Below are positions 1-8,676 of a stretch of DNA of 64,000 nucleotides, in pieces. The translations under genes and the position numbers were made by a program. The stretch comes from an uncultured Euryhalocaulis sp. GTDB lineage: Bacteria > Pseudomonadota > Alphaproteobacteria > Caulobacterales > Maricaulaceae. The stretch is from positions 62,001 to 126,000 of the forward strand of contig CAJXKJ010000001.1 in assembly GCA_913055605.1 (NCBI GenBank). The letters are read 5' to 3'. Every line of letters starts with the position of its first letter. Position 1 is the stretch's first letter. The notes under the pieces are model-generated. The model did no database searches. It worked only from the letters and a program-made list of their open reading frames with translations, and had not been told where the DNA came from.

Positions 1-1285
1 TCCAGAACCCGGTCGAGTCCGACCCCGCGGCCACGTTGCCGATGTAGTCGTTGGAGGGGTTGGTGATCCAGAACGTCGACACCGTGTTGTCGGAAGGAAG
101 CAGGACGTCCTCGGACTGCTGGCCTTGCCCGCCGGGATCCGACGGAATCCCGAGATTTGTGGGCACGCAATCCTTGGTCGGGTGGCACTTGGTCTGGATG
201 CCCAGATTACGAACGATCTGGTTCCCCGTCTCGATGCCGTCTTCCATGAAGTAGCAATGGCCGACGGTGTTGTAGGCCACGTTGTTCTCCACGCGCAGAT
301 TGTGCGTGCCGTGCACCGTGACGCAGCGATTATAGGTGTCGTGGATCGCGGCGTTCTTGATGTACTGCCCCGCCACATCGTCGTTGATGTGCCAGTGGAT
401 GGGGTAGCGGGCGAGCTCCAGATGCTGGCCCATGCGGGTCAGCTCGACGCCGGACACCTGCATCCGGGATCCGGCCATCGCCATGATGTGCCCGCCGAAA
501 TAGGTCTCTTCGGCGTCCGCGGAGGCTTGGACCTTGATGTTGCGCGTCAGCAGGCCGACTTCGCCGCGCTCGTCGACGTCGTAGGTGATCTCGCCGAAAT
601 GCATGTATTCCAGCGGTGCATCCAGCGTGATCGCATCGCCGTCGATCGCCGCGATATGCCGGCGCTCCGCCTGCCGCGGATTGAAGTCGGTGGAGGCCAG
701 GACGATTTCGTCGCCCACGCGCCAGCCGCTGGCGTCGAGCACCTGGATGCTGTCCGCGCCGGCCTCCGCCGTTTCGGCCAGCTTGGTCCAGGAATTCTCC
801 CGGTCGCCGTGCAGGCTCAGTTCGCCGCCCACCATCAGGACGCCCCGGTCGCCCATGCCGTTGATATTCTCGCCCGGCACATTGTCCGTCAGGGTGATCG
901 TCGCGTTGCGCGTGTGCGGATTGGCCTGGGTCCCGGCCTGCAGCGCCCCGCGCACTAGAACCCACTCGGTGGTGAGTTCGACGTCCGCGTCATCGGAAAA
1001 GCTGAGCGTGCCGTCCAGATTGATCCCGTGCAGCGCCGCCGTGTCGACGTCGAGGACGACGTCCATGCCTTCGCCAATGGTGACCGTGTCGCCATCCGCC
1101 GGGACGGTCCCGCCCCAGGTCGATGCATCGGACCACAGTCCGCCCGCGACAGCCGAAGGGCCGTGCCCCTGTGCGCCGGCGGTCATGTCGTGATCGGCAT
1201 GCTCCTGCGCGTATGCGCCGCCGCCGACGGCGAAACAGGCTGGAACAAATACTGAAAGAAGCCGCGCGCGGTTGGTTGCTCGCAT
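1..1285 (-). CDS. G8-domain / parallel beta-helix secreted protein, paralogue 1 (3' end outside window)
   Basis: The first 428 codons of a large secreted protein are visible; the C-terminal half lies beyond the window edge. An ATG follows a GGAGGG ribosome site and opens a Sec signal peptide ending in an A-Y-A-Q-like site. A G8 domain follows (LWSDASTWGG, then DGDTVTI and a D-V-D-T-A-A-L-H-G strand pattern), then beta-helix sequence with YPIHWH, CVTVHGT and an EDGIE-type motif. It reads in register with the three complete copies at 1493-4063, 4789-7443 and 8677-11358. Similarity to animal fibrocystin-L, CEMIP and TMEM2 is recognised from memory of those motifs. The substrate is unknown; carbohydrate or glycan processing is an inference. 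Confidence 0.85.
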   Translation of the reverse strand, partial: MRATNRARLLSVFVPACFAVGGGAYAQEHADHDMTAGAQGHGPSAVAGGLWSDASTWGGTVPADGDTVTIGEGMDVVLDVDTAALHGINLDGTLSFSDDADVELTTEWVLVRGALQAGTQANPHTRNATITLTDNVPGENINGMGDRGVLMVGGELSLHGDRENSWTKLAETAEAGADSIQVLDASGWRVGDEIVLASTDFNPRQAERRHIAAIDGDAITLDAPLEYMHFGEITYDVDERGEVGLLTRNIKVQASADAEETYFGGHIMAMAGSRMQVSGVELTRMGQHLELARYPIHWHINDDVAGQYIKNAAIHDTYNRCVTVHGTHNLRVENNVAYNTVGHCYFMEDGIETGNQIVRNLGIQTKCHPTKDCVPTNLGIPSDPGGQGQQSEDVLLPSDNTVSTFWITNPSNDYIGNVAAGSDSTGFW

Positions 1286-1307
1286 GATGTCAAACCCTCC
1301 CAGGTTC

Positions 1308-1325
1308 CGGGATTATCGAATTCCC
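1308..1325 (-). promoter_or_regulatory. Imperfect inverted repeat upstream of G8 paralogue 1
   Basis: GGGA and TTCCC arms with an AT-rich centre lie about 23 bp before the start codon at 1285. The position and half-sites match the better-formed repeats ahead of the other three G8 genes, so this may be a shared operator or 5' leader hairpin. This copy is imperfect. Confidence 0.35.
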
Positions 1326-1440
1326 ACTTTGATAGGCAGGATAAGGCGACGATCCGAGGTCAGGCAAGCATTGGAGGGTGCGACAACCCTGCGGCCTCGC
1401 CTGGACAGCCGCCCGCCGCGACGGGACTCGCGCGCCAACG

Positions 1441-1467
1441 AAAAAGCCCCCGGCTTGCGCCGGAGGC
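1441..1467 (-). terminator. Intrinsic terminator of G8 paralogue 2
   Basis: On the minus strand GCCTCCGGC and GCCGGGGGC pair as a 9-bp stem (one G-U) around a GCAA tetraloop and are followed directly by five T residues. It sits 26 bp beyond the stop codon at 1493. Confidence 0.88.
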
Positions 1468-1492
1468 TTATCTTCGCTTCGCAGCGCGGACC

Positions 1493-4063
1493 TTACCGGC
1501 TGACGGTCACGCCGTTCGGAATCGGCGCCCCGGTCTCCGGACCGCCGGGACCGAACGGGGCCGGCGGCGGGACATTGGCGTCCGCGACCACCAGTTTGAC
1601 CCACAGGGCCTCGTCATCCTTGTAGTAGGAGGTCTGGTTGGCCTCCCGCAGCGCATCCATGCTGGATGTCTCCGCGGCGTCGGCGGCGCTGGTGAATTCG
1701 GGAAGCTCCAAGATCACGAAAGACCCTTCGTCCATTTCCCGCAGGGAAACGGACAGCGTGTCCCGGGCCGTCTCGACGCGGAGCTCCGCGCCGCTGCCGA
1801 GCGTGGTTTCCCCGGTATATTCGAACCGCTTGCCGTCCCGCTGGAGTATGATCGGGTTGGTGATGGGGCCGGTCTGGAACCCGCTGAACTGACCGGAAAT
1901 GTTGAAGCGGCCCATATCGCCCGTGCAGATGGCGGCGTTCCAGGCCGCCTTGATTTCGCACGAGTTTTCGTCGGCCGCGATTCCGTTGTCGATGACGACA
2001 TAGGAATCGGGAACGCCGGTGACCGAGCCGTCCAGGTCGTGGAACGCCGCGCTCTTATAGGCGGCGCTGCGGCCATAGTCGGACGCCCAGCGCTTCTGGA
2101 TCGGCGGGAAGCTGACCGGCTGGGCGTTGACGAATTCCAGGCCCTCAACCGAGTTCGAGGTGCTCATGCCGAAGCTGGTGAACAGCAGGTAGGAGATCGC
2201 TCCCGCATCGCGGAGCTGGTTCGGCACGAAGTTCACGAACGTCGTGTTCTCCACCTCGTGATGGAAATCGTAATATTCATAGCCGCGGATAGGAAAATCC
2301 GGGGCCGCCGACGGCAGGCTGCGGCCATAGGCGATTTCCTCGGGCGTGGTGGGGTTCCCGATATTGTCGCTCTCCCCCACGAACAGCGAGTCGACGACCC
2401 GCGAGGTGTAGGGCGCAAGGCCCGGAGAGCCGGACGCATGGGTGAAGCCGATGGCGTTATCGGCCAGCTTCAGTCCCGTATACATGTGCATCTCGCCGCG
2501 GCCCCAGACCGCGCCGTTGCGGTTCTTGTAGCCGGTGAAATCCTCGAACACCGCCGGCACGACCTCGCTCTCGGTATCGGCCGGGTCGGCGTAGCTGGTC
2601 AGGTTGGGGCCGGCGATGCCGAACTTGCCGTCCGGGCCGGGGCCGCGGTCCAGCATCAGCCCGTCGAAATTGGAGTGGGCGGTATTGCCGCTGAATTCCC
2701 GCAGCCGGGTCCGGCCGGGCCAGGTATTGGCGCTGATCTCCGTGCCTTCGAACGCGCCTGTCGGGTGCGTCGGGAAGGCCATCCAGAAACCGACCTGATC
2801 GGAGCCCGCCGCGACATTGTCGCGATAGATATTGTCCGGGTTCGTGATCCAGAACGTGGAGACGGTGTTGTCCGACGGGATCAGCACATGCTCGGACGAC
2901 TGCCCGTCCGTGGACTGGTGCGCCAGGAACAGGTTCGTCGGCTCGCAGGGCAGGGTGGGGTGGCACTTGGTCTGGATGCCGAGATTGCGGATGAACTGGT
3001 TCCCGCTCTCGATGGCGTCTTCCATGAAATAGCAGTGGCCGACATTGTTGTAGGCCACGTTGTTTTCCACCCGCAGATTGTTCGTGCCGTGCACGGTGAC
3101 GCAGCGATTGTACGTGTCGTGGATCGCGGAATTTTCGATGTACTGGCCCGTCACGTCGTCATTGATGTGCCAGTGGATCGGGTAGCGGGCGAGGGTCAGA
3201 TGCTGGCCCATGCGATACAGTTCGACGCCCGAGACCTGCATCCGGGAGCCGGCCATCGCCATGATGTGCCCGCCGAAATACGACTCCTCGGCGTCGTCCG
3301 AGGCCTGGACGCGGATATTTCGCGTCAGCAGGCCGACCTCGCCGCGCTCGTCGACGCCATAGGTGATCTCGCCGAAATGCATCCATTCCAGCGGTTCATC
3401 CAGCGTGATGGTGTTGCCGTCGATCGCCGCGATGTGGCGGGTCTCCGCCTGCCGCGGATTGAAGTCGGTGGAGGCCAGGACGATTTCGTCGCCGGCGCGC
3501 CACTGGCTGGCGTCCAGAACCTCGATGTTCGTGCTGCCGGCCTCGGCGGTCCGGGCCAGCTTGGTCCAGGCGTTCTCCCGGTCGCCGTACAGGCCCAGCG
3601 CGCCGCCCACGATCAGGACGCCGCGGTCGCCCATCCCGTTGATATTCTCGTCCGGGACAGTGTCGGTGAGGGTGATCGTCGCGTTGCGCGTATGGGGATT
3701 GTCCGCGCTGCCGATGCCCAGCGCGCCGCGCACCAGCACCCATTCGGTCGTGAGTTCGAGGTCGGCCGCGTCCGAGAAGACCAGCGATCCGTCGAGATTG
3801 ATGCCGTGCAGGGCCGGCGTGTCGACGTCGAGGACGACGTCCATGCCTTGGCCGATCGTGACGATGTCGCCGTCCGCAGGGACCGCGCCGCCCGCCCAGG
3901 TCGCCGCATCGGACCACAGGCCGCCCTGAACCGCCGACGGGCCGTCCGCCTGGGCCGCGGCCATCTCGTGCCCTTCGTGCTCTTGGGCATGGGCGACGCC
4001 GCCCGCGGCGACGCAGGCCGGAATAAGCGCCGACAGAAGGAACGCACGATGATTCACACGCAT
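1493..4063 (-). CDS. G8-domain / parallel beta-helix secreted protein, paralogue 2
   Basis: An 856-residue protein. The chosen ATG at 4063 opens the signal peptide MRVNHRAFLL...AHAQ; an upstream in-frame start would put 22 polar residues ahead of it. Residues about 49-165 form a G8 domain (LWSDAATW, GDIVTI). Residues about 180-620 look like right-handed beta-helix coils. Conserved marks are FGGHIMAM (263-270), RYPIHWH (293-299), CVTVHGT (321-327), GHCYFMEDAIE (342-352) and ITNPDN (406-411). These match motifs of fibrocystin-L and of the hyaluronan-depolymerising proteins CEMIP and TMEM2. The C-terminus ends in VTVSR, a tail shared by the complete paralogues in closely similar form. Probably periplasmic or secreted. 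A glycan-active role is inferred, not shown. Confidence 0.88.
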   Translation of the reverse strand: MRVNHRAFLLSALIPACVAAGGVAHAQEHEGHEMAAAQADGPSAVQGGLWSDAATWAGGAVPADGDIVTIGQGMDVVLDVDTPALHGINLDGSLVFSDAADLELTTEWVLVRGALGIGSADNPHTRNATITLTDTVPDENINGMGDRGVLIVGGALGLYGDRENAWTKLARTAEAGSTNIEVLDASQWRAGDEIVLASTDFNPRQAETRHIAAIDGNTITLDEPLEWMHFGEITYGVDERGEVGLLTRNIRVQASDDAEESYFGGHIMAMAGSRMQVSGVELYRMGQHLTLARYPIHWHINDDVTGQYIENSAIHDTYNRCVTVHGTNNLRVENNVAYNNVGHCYFMEDAIESGNQFIRNLGIQTKCHPTLPCEPTNLFLAHQSTDGQSSEHVLIPSDNTVSTFWITNPDNIYRDNVAAGSDQVGFWMAFPTHPTGAFEGTEISANTWPGRTRLREFSGNTAHSNFDGLMLDRGPGPDGKFGIAGPNLTSYADPADTESEVVPAVFEDFTGYKNRNGAVWGRGEMHMYTGLKLADNAIGFTHASGSPGLAPYTSRVVDSLFVGESDNIGNPTTPEEIAYGRSLPSAAPDFPIRGYEYYDFHHEVENTTFVNFVPNQLRDAGAISYLLFTSFGMSTSNSVEGLEFVNAQPVSFPPIQKRWASDYGRSAAYKSAAFHDLDGSVTGVPDSYVVIDNGIAADENSCEIKAAWNAAICTGDMGRFNISGQFSGFQTGPITNPIILQRDGKRFEYTGETTLGSGAELRVETARDTLSVSLREMDEGSFVILELPEFTSAADAAETSSMDALREANQTSYYKDDEALWVKLVVADANVPPPAPFGPGGPETGAPIPNGVTVSR

Positions 4064-4084
4064 GGAACTCGATCTCCCCAGTCC

Positions 4085-4104
4085 GCGGGACTCTGCGGTC
4101 CCGC
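4085..4104 (-). promoter_or_regulatory. Inverted repeat upstream of G8 paralogue 2
   Basis: GCGGGAC and GTCCCGC arms separated by 6 bp, 22 bp before the start codon. It is the counterpart of the repeats at 7466-7483 and 11378-11395: a GCGGGA/TCCCGC theme with different centres. Either an operator or a 5' leader hairpin. Confidence 0.45.
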
Positions 4105-4182
4105 ATCTTCTATTCACGTCATTTAGCAAGACGGATTAGCGCGATTGTCACGCGTCTGCCCCTAGTCAGGCAATGGCGTGAT

Positions 4183-4207
4183 GACGGGTCAACATAAATT
4201 CTTGTCA
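4183..4207 (-). promoter_or_regulatory. 25-bp conserved island upstream of G8 paralogue 2
   Basis: These 25 bp are identical to 7564-7588 although the flanking DNA has diverged, and both lie 120-121 bp before their start codons. On the gene strand the core reads TGACAAGAATTTATGTTGAC, with GACAA and TTGAC as near-inverted half-sites. The sequence alone does not say whether this is an activator site, repressor site or promoter element. Confidence 0.55.
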
Positions 4208-4323
4208 TTTGCAGCCGCGCGCCGGATCGGTATCAGATCGTCCACGCTTTGCAGTTGCGCCGGTTCGATCGTCCGCCCGGCCGCGATACGCTATCACCGC
4301 CCCCCGAAACTCAGGACAGCACC

Positions 4324-4731
4324 GTGCGGGACCAACGCCAGTCATTCTTCGCCAGCGCCATGCTCATCTCCGGACTCTTCATCGCCGCCGCCTGCGCGCC
4401 GGTCGCGTCGGCGGGTGAGGAGCCCGCCGACCTGCAGACCACGCCGATCCCGGCGTCCGAGGCGGAGGCCGACCTGATGACCGGCCCGCAGGTCTACAGC
4501 GCCGTCTGTATCGCCTGCCACGCCCCGCCGGGCATCGGCGGCGCCCCGGCGCTCGGCGACAGCGAGGCCTGGGCCCCGCGCCTGGACCAGGGGGCCGAGA
4601 CGCTGATCGACCACGCCCTGCACGGATATAGCGGCGAGACCGGCCTGATGCCGATGAAGGGCGGGCGCCTCGACCTCGCGGACGAGGAAGTCATCCGGGC
4701 GGTCGAATATATGATCGAGCTGGCCGAATAA
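4324..4731 (+). CDS. Small class I cytochrome c
   Basis: A 135-residue protein. The GTG at 4324 is preferred because AGGA lies 7 bp before it and the N-terminus then becomes an export signal (LISGLFIAAACAP), possibly a lipoprotein signal with Cys after AAA. The mature part carries one haem-binding CIACH motif and a later G-L-M-P-M that can supply the axial Met. The fold size suits a small electron carrier in the periplasm. It lies between two G8 genes on the opposite strand and converges with paralogue 3. Redox partner unknown; no oxidoreductase is adjacent. Confidence 0.8.
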   Translation: MRDQRQSFFASAMLISGLFIAAACAPVASAGEEPADLQTTPIPASEAEADLMTGPQVYSAVCIACHAPPGIGGAPALGDSEAWAPRLDQGAETLIDHALHGYSGETGLMPMKGGRLDLADEEVIRAVEYMIELAE

Positions 4732-4742
4732 TACGGGGCTGC

Positions 4743-4764
4743 GCCCCCGGCCTGGGCCGGGGGC
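4743..4764. terminator. Bidirectional hairpin between convergent genes
   Basis: A perfect 10-bp stem GCCCCCGGCC / GGCCGGGGGC lies 12 bp after the cytochrome stop and 25 bp after the stop of the opposing G8 gene. There is no T-tract on either side, so terminator strength is uncertain. Confidence 0.6.
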
Positions 4765-4788
4765 TGACCGTCGTCCGGCGGGCCGGAC

Positions 4789-7443
4789 CTACCGGCTGAC
4801 GTCGATGCTGGCGCCGCCGCGGAAGCCGAAGGGACCGGCGTCGGTCTCCGCCGCCACCAGCTTCACCCACAGCGCGTCGTCATCCTTGTAATAGGCGGTG
4901 TCGCTGGCGGCGCGCAGCGCCTCCAGGCTGCTCGTCTCCGCGCCCGCCGCGGCGGACGAGAAGCCGGGCAGTTCGAAGATCACCCAGGAGCCTTCGTCCA
5001 TTTCCCGCAGGCTGAGGGATGCGTCGGCCCGGTCGGTGGTCAGCGTGACCTCGGTGCCGCCGCGGATCGTGCTCTGGTTCCGCGTGACGGGGAAGTCCTT
5101 GCCATTGCGGCTGAGGACGACCGGCGGCTCTTCGACCCGGGGGCGTCCGCCGACCGCTCCGAGAGAGCTGCGGCCGCTCGTCCCGGCGCCGGCCGCCGGG
5201 GCGGCGGCGCGGCTGGCCGCGGCGCCGATGATCAGGCGCCCGACATCGCCGGTGCACACCGCCGCGTTCCAGTCCGGCTTGACCTCACAGGCCTCGGCGT
5301 CCGCCGCGACGCTGTCATAGACCCCGTCATTGATGAGAATGTAGGAATCGGGGACGCCGCCGACCGAGCCGTCCTTGTCGTGGAACACCGCGGTCTTCCA
5401 GGCGACGCCGCCCAGATGGTCGTTGCCCCATTTGTATTCCATCGGCGGGTAATAGACCGGCTTGGCGTCGATGAATGTCGTGCCCTCGATGGCGTTCTCG
5501 GTGCTGACCCCCGCGCTCGTGTACATCAGATAGGACAGCGCGCCCGTCTTGCGGGTGGCGTTGTCCTCGTAGTTCACGAAGGTCGTGTTCTCCACGTCGT
5601 GACGGTAGTCGTAATACTCATAGCCGCGGATCGGGAAGTCCGGCATCTCCGGCTTCGGCAGGCTGCGGCCATAGGCGATTTCCTCGGGCGTGGTGGGGTT
5701 GCCGACATTGTCGGTCTCCCCCACGAACAGCGAGTCCACGACCAGCGACGTATAGGGGTCGCTGCCGAACGCGCCGGAGGCGTGCGTATAGCCCATGGCG
5801 TTATCGGCCAGCTTCACGTTGCGGAAGATGTGCATCTCGCCGCGGCCCCAGATGCCGCCATTGCGGTTCATATAGGCGGTCAGATTCTCGAAGACCGTCT
5901 CCACCGTCCGGCTGTTTTCGTCTTCGGGGTCCTCTTTCGGCATATGCGCATTGCCGGTGACGCCGAACGTGCCGTCCGGATTGACGTTCCGGTCGAACAT
6001 GAACCCGTCATAGTTGGAGTGGGCGACATTGCCCCGGAACTCGCGGAACGCCGTCCGGCGCGGCCAGACGGCCTGGCTGATTTCGGTGCCCTCGAACGCG
6101 CCCGTCGGGTGCTCCGGCAAGGACATCCAGAAGCCGGTCGAGTCGGAGCCCGCGGCCACATTGTCCACGTAGATATTGTCCGGATTGGTGATCCAGAACG
6201 TCGCCACCGTGTTGTCGGAGGGGATCAGGACGTCCTTGGAGGCCTGGCCGTTCGCCCGGACTTCGTAGCGGTCCTCGTAGTCCGGGTCCTCTCCGGCTGC
6301 GGCGAGCCGGGTCGAGATACAGGGCAGGGTCGGGTGGCACTTGGTCTGGATGCCCAGATTGCGGACGAACTGGTTCCCGCTCTCGATGGCGTCTTCCATG
6401 AAGAAGCAGTGACCGACCGTGTTGTAGGTCACATTGTTCTCGACGCGTAGATTGTCGGTGCCGTGCACCGTCACGCAGCGATTATAGGTGTCGTGGATGG
6501 CGGAGTTCTTGATGTACTGCCCCGCCACGTCGCCATTGATGTGCCAGTGGATGGGGTAGCGGGCGAGGGTGAGGTGCTGGCCCATCCGGGTCAGCTCCAC
6601 GCCGGACACCGTCATTTCGGACCCGTCCATCGCCATGATGTGCCCGCCGAAATAGGTCTCTTCGGCGTCGGGCGACGCCTGAACCTTGATGTTGCGCGTC
6701 AGCAGGCCGACCTCGCCGCGTTCATCGACGTCATAGGTGACCTGGCCGAAATGCATGTATTCGAGCGGCGCATCCAGGGTCAGCGTATTGCCGCTGACGC
6801 CCGCGATGCGGCGCGTCTCGGCCTGCCGCGGATTGAAATCGGTGGAGGCCAGGACGATTTCGTCGCCCACGCGCCAGCCGCTGGCGTCCAGAACCGCAAT
6901 GCTGGTGCTGCCCGCCTCGGCGGTTTCCGCCAGCTTGGTCCAGGAATTTTCCCGGTCCCCGTGCAGGCTCAGCGTTCCGCCCACGACCAGAATCCCCCGG
7001 TCGCCCATGCCGTTGATGTTCTCGTCAGGCACCGCATCGGTCAGCGTGATCGTGGCGTTGCGCGTATGGGGGGCGGCCTCGCTGCCGGCCTGCAGCGCCC
7101 CGCGCAGCAGGACCCATTCGGTGGTCAGTTCGACATCGTTCGCGTCGGAAAAGCTGAGCGTGCCGTCCACGTTCAGCCCGTGCAGAGCCGGCGTGTCGAC
7201 GTCGAGGACCACGTCCATGCCCTCGCCGATGGTGACCGCGTCGCCCTCGGCCGGGACCGCGCCGCCGGACCAGGTCGCGGAATCGGACCACAGGCCGTCC
7301 TGGACCGCCGCCGGACCGTCCGCCGGCGCGCCGGCCATGCTGTGACCGTCGTGATCCTGCGCTTGCGCGCCGGCAGCGCCGCCGATGGCGAAACAGATTG
7401 GAGCAAGCGTCGAAAGAAGACGCGCGCGATTGGTTGCCCACAT
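4789..7443 (-). CDS. G8-domain / parallel beta-helix secreted protein, paralogue 3
   Basis: An 884-residue protein starting at the ATG at 7443, behind GGGAGGG and in front of a signal peptide ending AGAQAQ. The order is a G8 domain (LWSDSATWSGG), then a long beta-helix with YPIHWH, CVTVHGT, HCFFMEDAIE and FWITNPDN, then a C-terminal region with YYKDDDALWVKLV. Relative to paralogue 2 it has an Ala/Gly/Ser-rich insertion of about 30 residues near residue 775 (after CTGDVGR) and a longer segment after the LPCIST region. Cys pairs at TKCHPTLPC and CEVK...AAVCTGD are kept, suggesting disulphides in the periplasm. The enzymatic role of bacterial members is unknown to me. Confidence 0.88.
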   Translation of the reverse strand: MWATNRARLLSTLAPICFAIGGAAGAQAQDHDGHSMAGAPADGPAAVQDGLWSDSATWSGGAVPAEGDAVTIGEGMDVVLDVDTPALHGLNVDGTLSFSDANDVELTTEWVLLRGALQAGSEAAPHTRNATITLTDAVPDENINGMGDRGILVVGGTLSLHGDRENSWTKLAETAEAGSTSIAVLDASGWRVGDEIVLASTDFNPRQAETRRIAGVSGNTLTLDAPLEYMHFGQVTYDVDERGEVGLLTRNIKVQASPDAEETYFGGHIMAMDGSEMTVSGVELTRMGQHLTLARYPIHWHINGDVAGQYIKNSAIHDTYNRCVTVHGTDNLRVENNVTYNTVGHCFFMEDAIESGNQFVRNLGIQTKCHPTLPCISTRLAAAGEDPDYEDRYEVRANGQASKDVLIPSDNTVATFWITNPDNIYVDNVAAGSDSTGFWMSLPEHPTGAFEGTEISQAVWPRRTAFREFRGNVAHSNYDGFMFDRNVNPDGTFGVTGNAHMPKEDPEDENSRTVETVFENLTAYMNRNGGIWGRGEMHIFRNVKLADNAMGYTHASGAFGSDPYTSLVVDSLFVGETDNVGNPTTPEEIAYGRSLPKPEMPDFPIRGYEYYDYRHDVENTTFVNYEDNATRKTGALSYLMYTSAGVSTENAIEGTTFIDAKPVYYPPMEYKWGNDHLGGVAWKTAVFHDKDGSVGGVPDSYILINDGVYDSVAADAEACEVKPDWNAAVCTGDVGRLIIGAAASRAAAPAAGAGTSGRSSLGAVGGRPRVEEPPVVLSRNGKDFPVTRNQSTIRGGTEVTLTTDRADASLSLREMDEGSWVIFELPGFSSAAAGAETSSLEALRAASDTAYYKDDDALWVKLVAAETDAGPFGFRGGASIDVSR

Positions 7444-7465
7444 GGACCTAGACCCTCCCAGTATT

Positions 7466-7483
7466 CGGGAATTTGAATTCCCG
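7466..7483 (-). promoter_or_regulatory. Perfect inverted repeat upstream of G8 paralogue 3
   Basis: CGGGAATT-tg-AATTCCCG is a perfect 8-bp dyad beginning 23 bp before the start codon. It is the best-formed of four related dyads, one ahead of each G8 gene. Confidence 0.5.
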
Positions 7484-7563
7484 CATTTTTTTGGTTTCCG
7501 CATTCAAGCGGGACGAATTGGCGGGATTATCCCGCGTTTCGCCCAGTCAGGCGAGGGCGCCCG

Positions 7564-7588
7564 GACGGGTCAACATAAATTCTTGTCA
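7564..7588 (-). promoter_or_regulatory. 25-bp conserved island upstream of G8 paralogue 3
   Basis: Identical over 25 bp to 4183-4207 and at the same distance from its gene (121 bp). A shared GTCAGGC box lies next to both copies. Sequence between the island and the gene is only loosely alike, so the island appears to be under separate constraint. Confidence 0.55.
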
Positions 7589-7713
7589 CCCGGCGGCAGG
7601 GATAGCCGCTTTGAAGAATGGCTCGGCGGGCCGAAGCAATCGACAGGAGGCTGCGGACACGGGCCGGAATTCTGCATACGATAGGCGCTAAGAATCCAGG
7701 GAGGCACGCCACA

Positions 7714-8598
7714 ATGAAAACCAAGAACCAACGGGCCAATCGCCCGTCAAAGCCCGTTCGGGCCGCAATCACGCTCTGCCCGATCGTCCTCGCCGGCGCG
7801 GCCCTCCCGGCAAACGCCTGGGCGGAATGCAGCCGCGAGATGCTTCAGGGCCTGACCGACGCCTATGTCGCCGCGCAATCGGCCGGCCAGCCCGGCATGC
7901 TGCCCCTCGCGGATGGCGCATATTATGGGGAGAATGACGCGCCGCTGGACATTGCCGAGGGCGTTCTGGCCGAAGCCCTGACGGTGGATTTCACCCGCAG
8001 CTTCCATGACACGACGCAATGCGCCGCCTTTACCGAGTTGGTGGCGGCCACGCACCCCCACCCGTACGTGATCCACACGCGCATGGAGGCGACCGAGGAG
8101 GGCGAGGTGACCACGATGGAGTCCGTCGTCACGGATGAGGGCGACTGGGTGTTCGGCGCGGACGTGCACCTTGAGGTCACGCGGGACGAGAACTGGGGCG
8201 AAATCCCCGAGGATCAGCGCGACAGGCGCGGGGTCCTCCAGGCGGCGGCCGAGGCGTACATCAATAATTGGGGCGACCCGGATCTGCCGGTGCCGCACGG
8301 CACGCCGTGCTCCCGGCTCGAGGGCCGCGTGTCCACGGCCGCCAGGGACCCGGAGGGCCAGACCTGCACGATGGGAGCGTTCCCCCAGCCGATCAAAACC
8401 GGCAGCCGCCGCTACGTCATCGACGAGACCATCGGCGCCGTCAGCATCTTCCACAATTTTTCCTGGATTGACGCCGGGCTGGGCCCCTATCACCCGGGAA
8501 CGCCGGCCAGCCAGACGTTCCGGGTCGAGGGCGGCATGAACCGCTATATCCACGAAGTGACGGCATGCACGACGCCGAAATGCGGGAGAAATTTCTAG
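7714..8598 (+). CDS. Secreted DUF8021-like protein with two NTF2-like halves
   Basis: A 294-residue protein. The ATG at 7714 follows GGGAGG at good spacing and opens a signal peptide (TLCPIVLAGAALPANAWA). Two related halves begin at CSREMLQGLTDAYVAAQ and GVLQAAAEAYINN. Marks are HDTTQCAAFTEL, GDWVFGA, HGTPCSRLEG, RRYVID and FRVEGG. From memory these resemble a family of fungal secreted proteins (DUF8021) and, more distantly, the NTF2-like proteins at 19368, 20402 and 52879. Cys residues occur in likely pairs. No catalytic motif is evident. It converges on G8 paralogue 4 and sits inside the G8 array, so a joint extracellular role is possible but unproven. Confidence 0.75.
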   Translation: MKTKNQRANRPSKPVRAAITLCPIVLAGAALPANAWAECSREMLQGLTDAYVAAQSAGQPGMLPLADGAYYGENDAPLDIAEGVLAEALTVDFTRSFHDTTQCAAFTELVAATHPHPYVIHTRMEATEEGEVTTMESVVTDEGDWVFGADVHLEVTRDENWGEIPEDQRDRRGVLQAAAEAYINNWGDPDLPVPHGTPCSRLEGRVSTAARDPEGQTCTMGAFPQPIKTGSRRYVIDETIGAVSIFHNFSWIDAGLGPYHPGTPASQTFRVEGGMNRYIHEVTACTTPKCGRNF

Positions 8599-8676
8599 GA
8601 CCGGGAACGGGTCTCGGTATCCGGCGGCTTGACCCCGGCCTCCCGCCAAAGGCTAGCCGGTTCGTAAAAACGCCGC

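Noticed and set aside
2039-4126. Plus-strand frame of about 700 codons opposite G8 paralogue 2
   Set aside because: Mirror-frame artefact of a GC-rich gene. Similar antisense frames occur opposite all G8 copies at the same register, so they follow from the sense sequence.
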